From: CAYYWP01 sp964475125
GTDB taxonomy: Bacteria; Desulfobacterota; Binatia; HRBIN30; CADEER01
Reading direction: 5' to 3'
NCBI GenBank assembly: GCA_964475125.1
Contig: CAYYWP010000001.1
Span: 1-64,000, forward strand
DNA length: 64,000 nucleotides
Positions 63,651-64,000 of the stretch are shown here, piece by piece. A program made the translations under genes and the position numbers. Position 1 is the first letter of the stretch. Each line of letters starts with the position of its first letter. Under the pieces are notes generated by a model. That model worked only from the letters and a program-made list of their open reading frames with translations, searched no databases and had not been told where the DNA came from.

Positions 63651-64000
63651 ACCCGGTACACGCCGCGCCATTCGGTTCGCCCGCGACCCCCCGCCCGGGC
63701 GGTAAAGACGAAGTCGCCGTCCAGGCGCGCCGCCGCGCTGGCACAGGTCGCCTCATCGACCAGCGTCTCGCCCCCCTGCGCGGCGGCGCAGAGCCGCTCG
63801 GCACGGCCCACCGGTTCGCCAACCGGAATGCCGACATGGCCGCCGCGCGCGCTCAAGTCGGCCAACACGACCTCGCCCGAGGCGACGCCGACCGCGAGCG
63901 CGAGCGCGGCCACGGCCTGGTCGCCGGCCGACAACCAGCGATTGCGTAGCGCCAAGACGGCGCGTTGGAGCGCCGCGGCCGCACGCACGGCGCGCACCGG
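63584..64000 (-). CDS. Class III adenylate/guanylate cyclase-like protein, C-terminal part (cut by window end)
   Basis: The frame is open to the window end, so the start lies beyond it. The visible part shows the end of a class III cyclase domain: LALAVGVASGEVVLADLSAR, HVGIPVGEPVGRAERLCAAA and GGETLVDEATCASAAARL, the pattern of the dimerisation region and VNxAxRL block. In this domain's VN-position the usual Asn is Gly (GEPVGRAERL), so the transition-state residue may be lacking and the domain may be degenerate. It could belong to a longer regulatory protein. Confidence 0.75.
   Translation of the reverse strand, partial: PVRAVRAAAALQRAVLALRNRWLSAGDQAVAALALAVGVASGEVVLADLSARGGHVGIPVGEPVGRAERLCAAAQGGETLVDEATCASAAARLDGDFVFTARAGGRGRTEWRGVYRVQARRAGLRVVPRRAAAGRFAG

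Overview
This is a G+C-rich bacterial chromosomal window, packed with housekeeping genes. Three short runs of N (20997-21006, 45273-45282, 50014-50032) mark assembly gaps, so it is probably a metagenome-assembled genome. I saw no phage, conjugation or CRISPR genes and no rRNA or tRNA genes. The gene set points to a Gram-negative, delta-proteobacterium-like lineage: zapA, a 6S RNA-like RNA and fau in series, RNase Y, HslUV, many lipoproteins, LL-diaminopimelate aminotransferase, and separate cofG and cofH genes for coenzyme F420. Candidatus Binatota or a nearby uncultivated phylum would fit; this is inference and needs a marker-gene tree.

Layout. 1-2550: end of a hydantoinase/oxoprolinase A gene and a whole B gene, then a Rid-family gene. 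3.5-14.6 kb: an information and cell-division block on the + strand (HNH nuclease, smc, ftsY, a small coiled-coil gene, zapA, 6S RNA candidate, fau, rny, ymdB-like, tyrS, class II aldolase). 14.9-18.5 kb: polX diverges from a Rieske ferredoxin, ygfZ-like and unknown-gene set. 18.5-23 kb: fatty-acid or acyl-CoA genes. 23.1-29.7 kb: an L,D-transpeptidase facing a - strand run of response regulator-kinase, unknown protein, cofG, cofH, cofD, cofE. 30.4-34.1 kb: TPR protein, DUF151 nuclease, VWA protein and MoxR ATPase. 34.3-40.1 kb: TANGO2-like protein and coiled-coil lipoprotein, then an overlapping - strand unit of metalloprotease, methyltransferase, exonuclease and uvrB. 41.2-46.5 kb: sucC and mdh diverge from xerC-hslV-hslU. 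46.5-52.4 kb: argB-argD-argF-argG-argH. 52.4-56.7 kb: lipoprotein, dapF, dapA, dapB and the converging dapL. 57-64 kb: folK, TusA-like, UvrD-like helicase, PTPS-like enzyme, cytochrome c, pepA and the end of a class III cyclase gene.

How the genes work together. Arginine synthesis from N-acetylglutamate onward lacks only argC and argJ here. Lysine/diaminopimelate synthesis runs through the DapL aminotransferase shortcut. The cof genes supply most of F420 synthesis except the guanylyltransferase (CofC/FbiD). folK plus a PTPS-like protein with the ExxHGH motif could make the pterin part of folate without FolB.

The non-coding DNA is the most unusual part. Intergenic spaces hold short palindromic, MITE-like elements of at least three families. 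Two families share the same TTAGCC-type ends, and in two places those ends supply a neighbouring gene's stop codon. A further palindrome lies before argG, and a 696-bp gene-free stretch at 29690-30385 carries a dif-like site.
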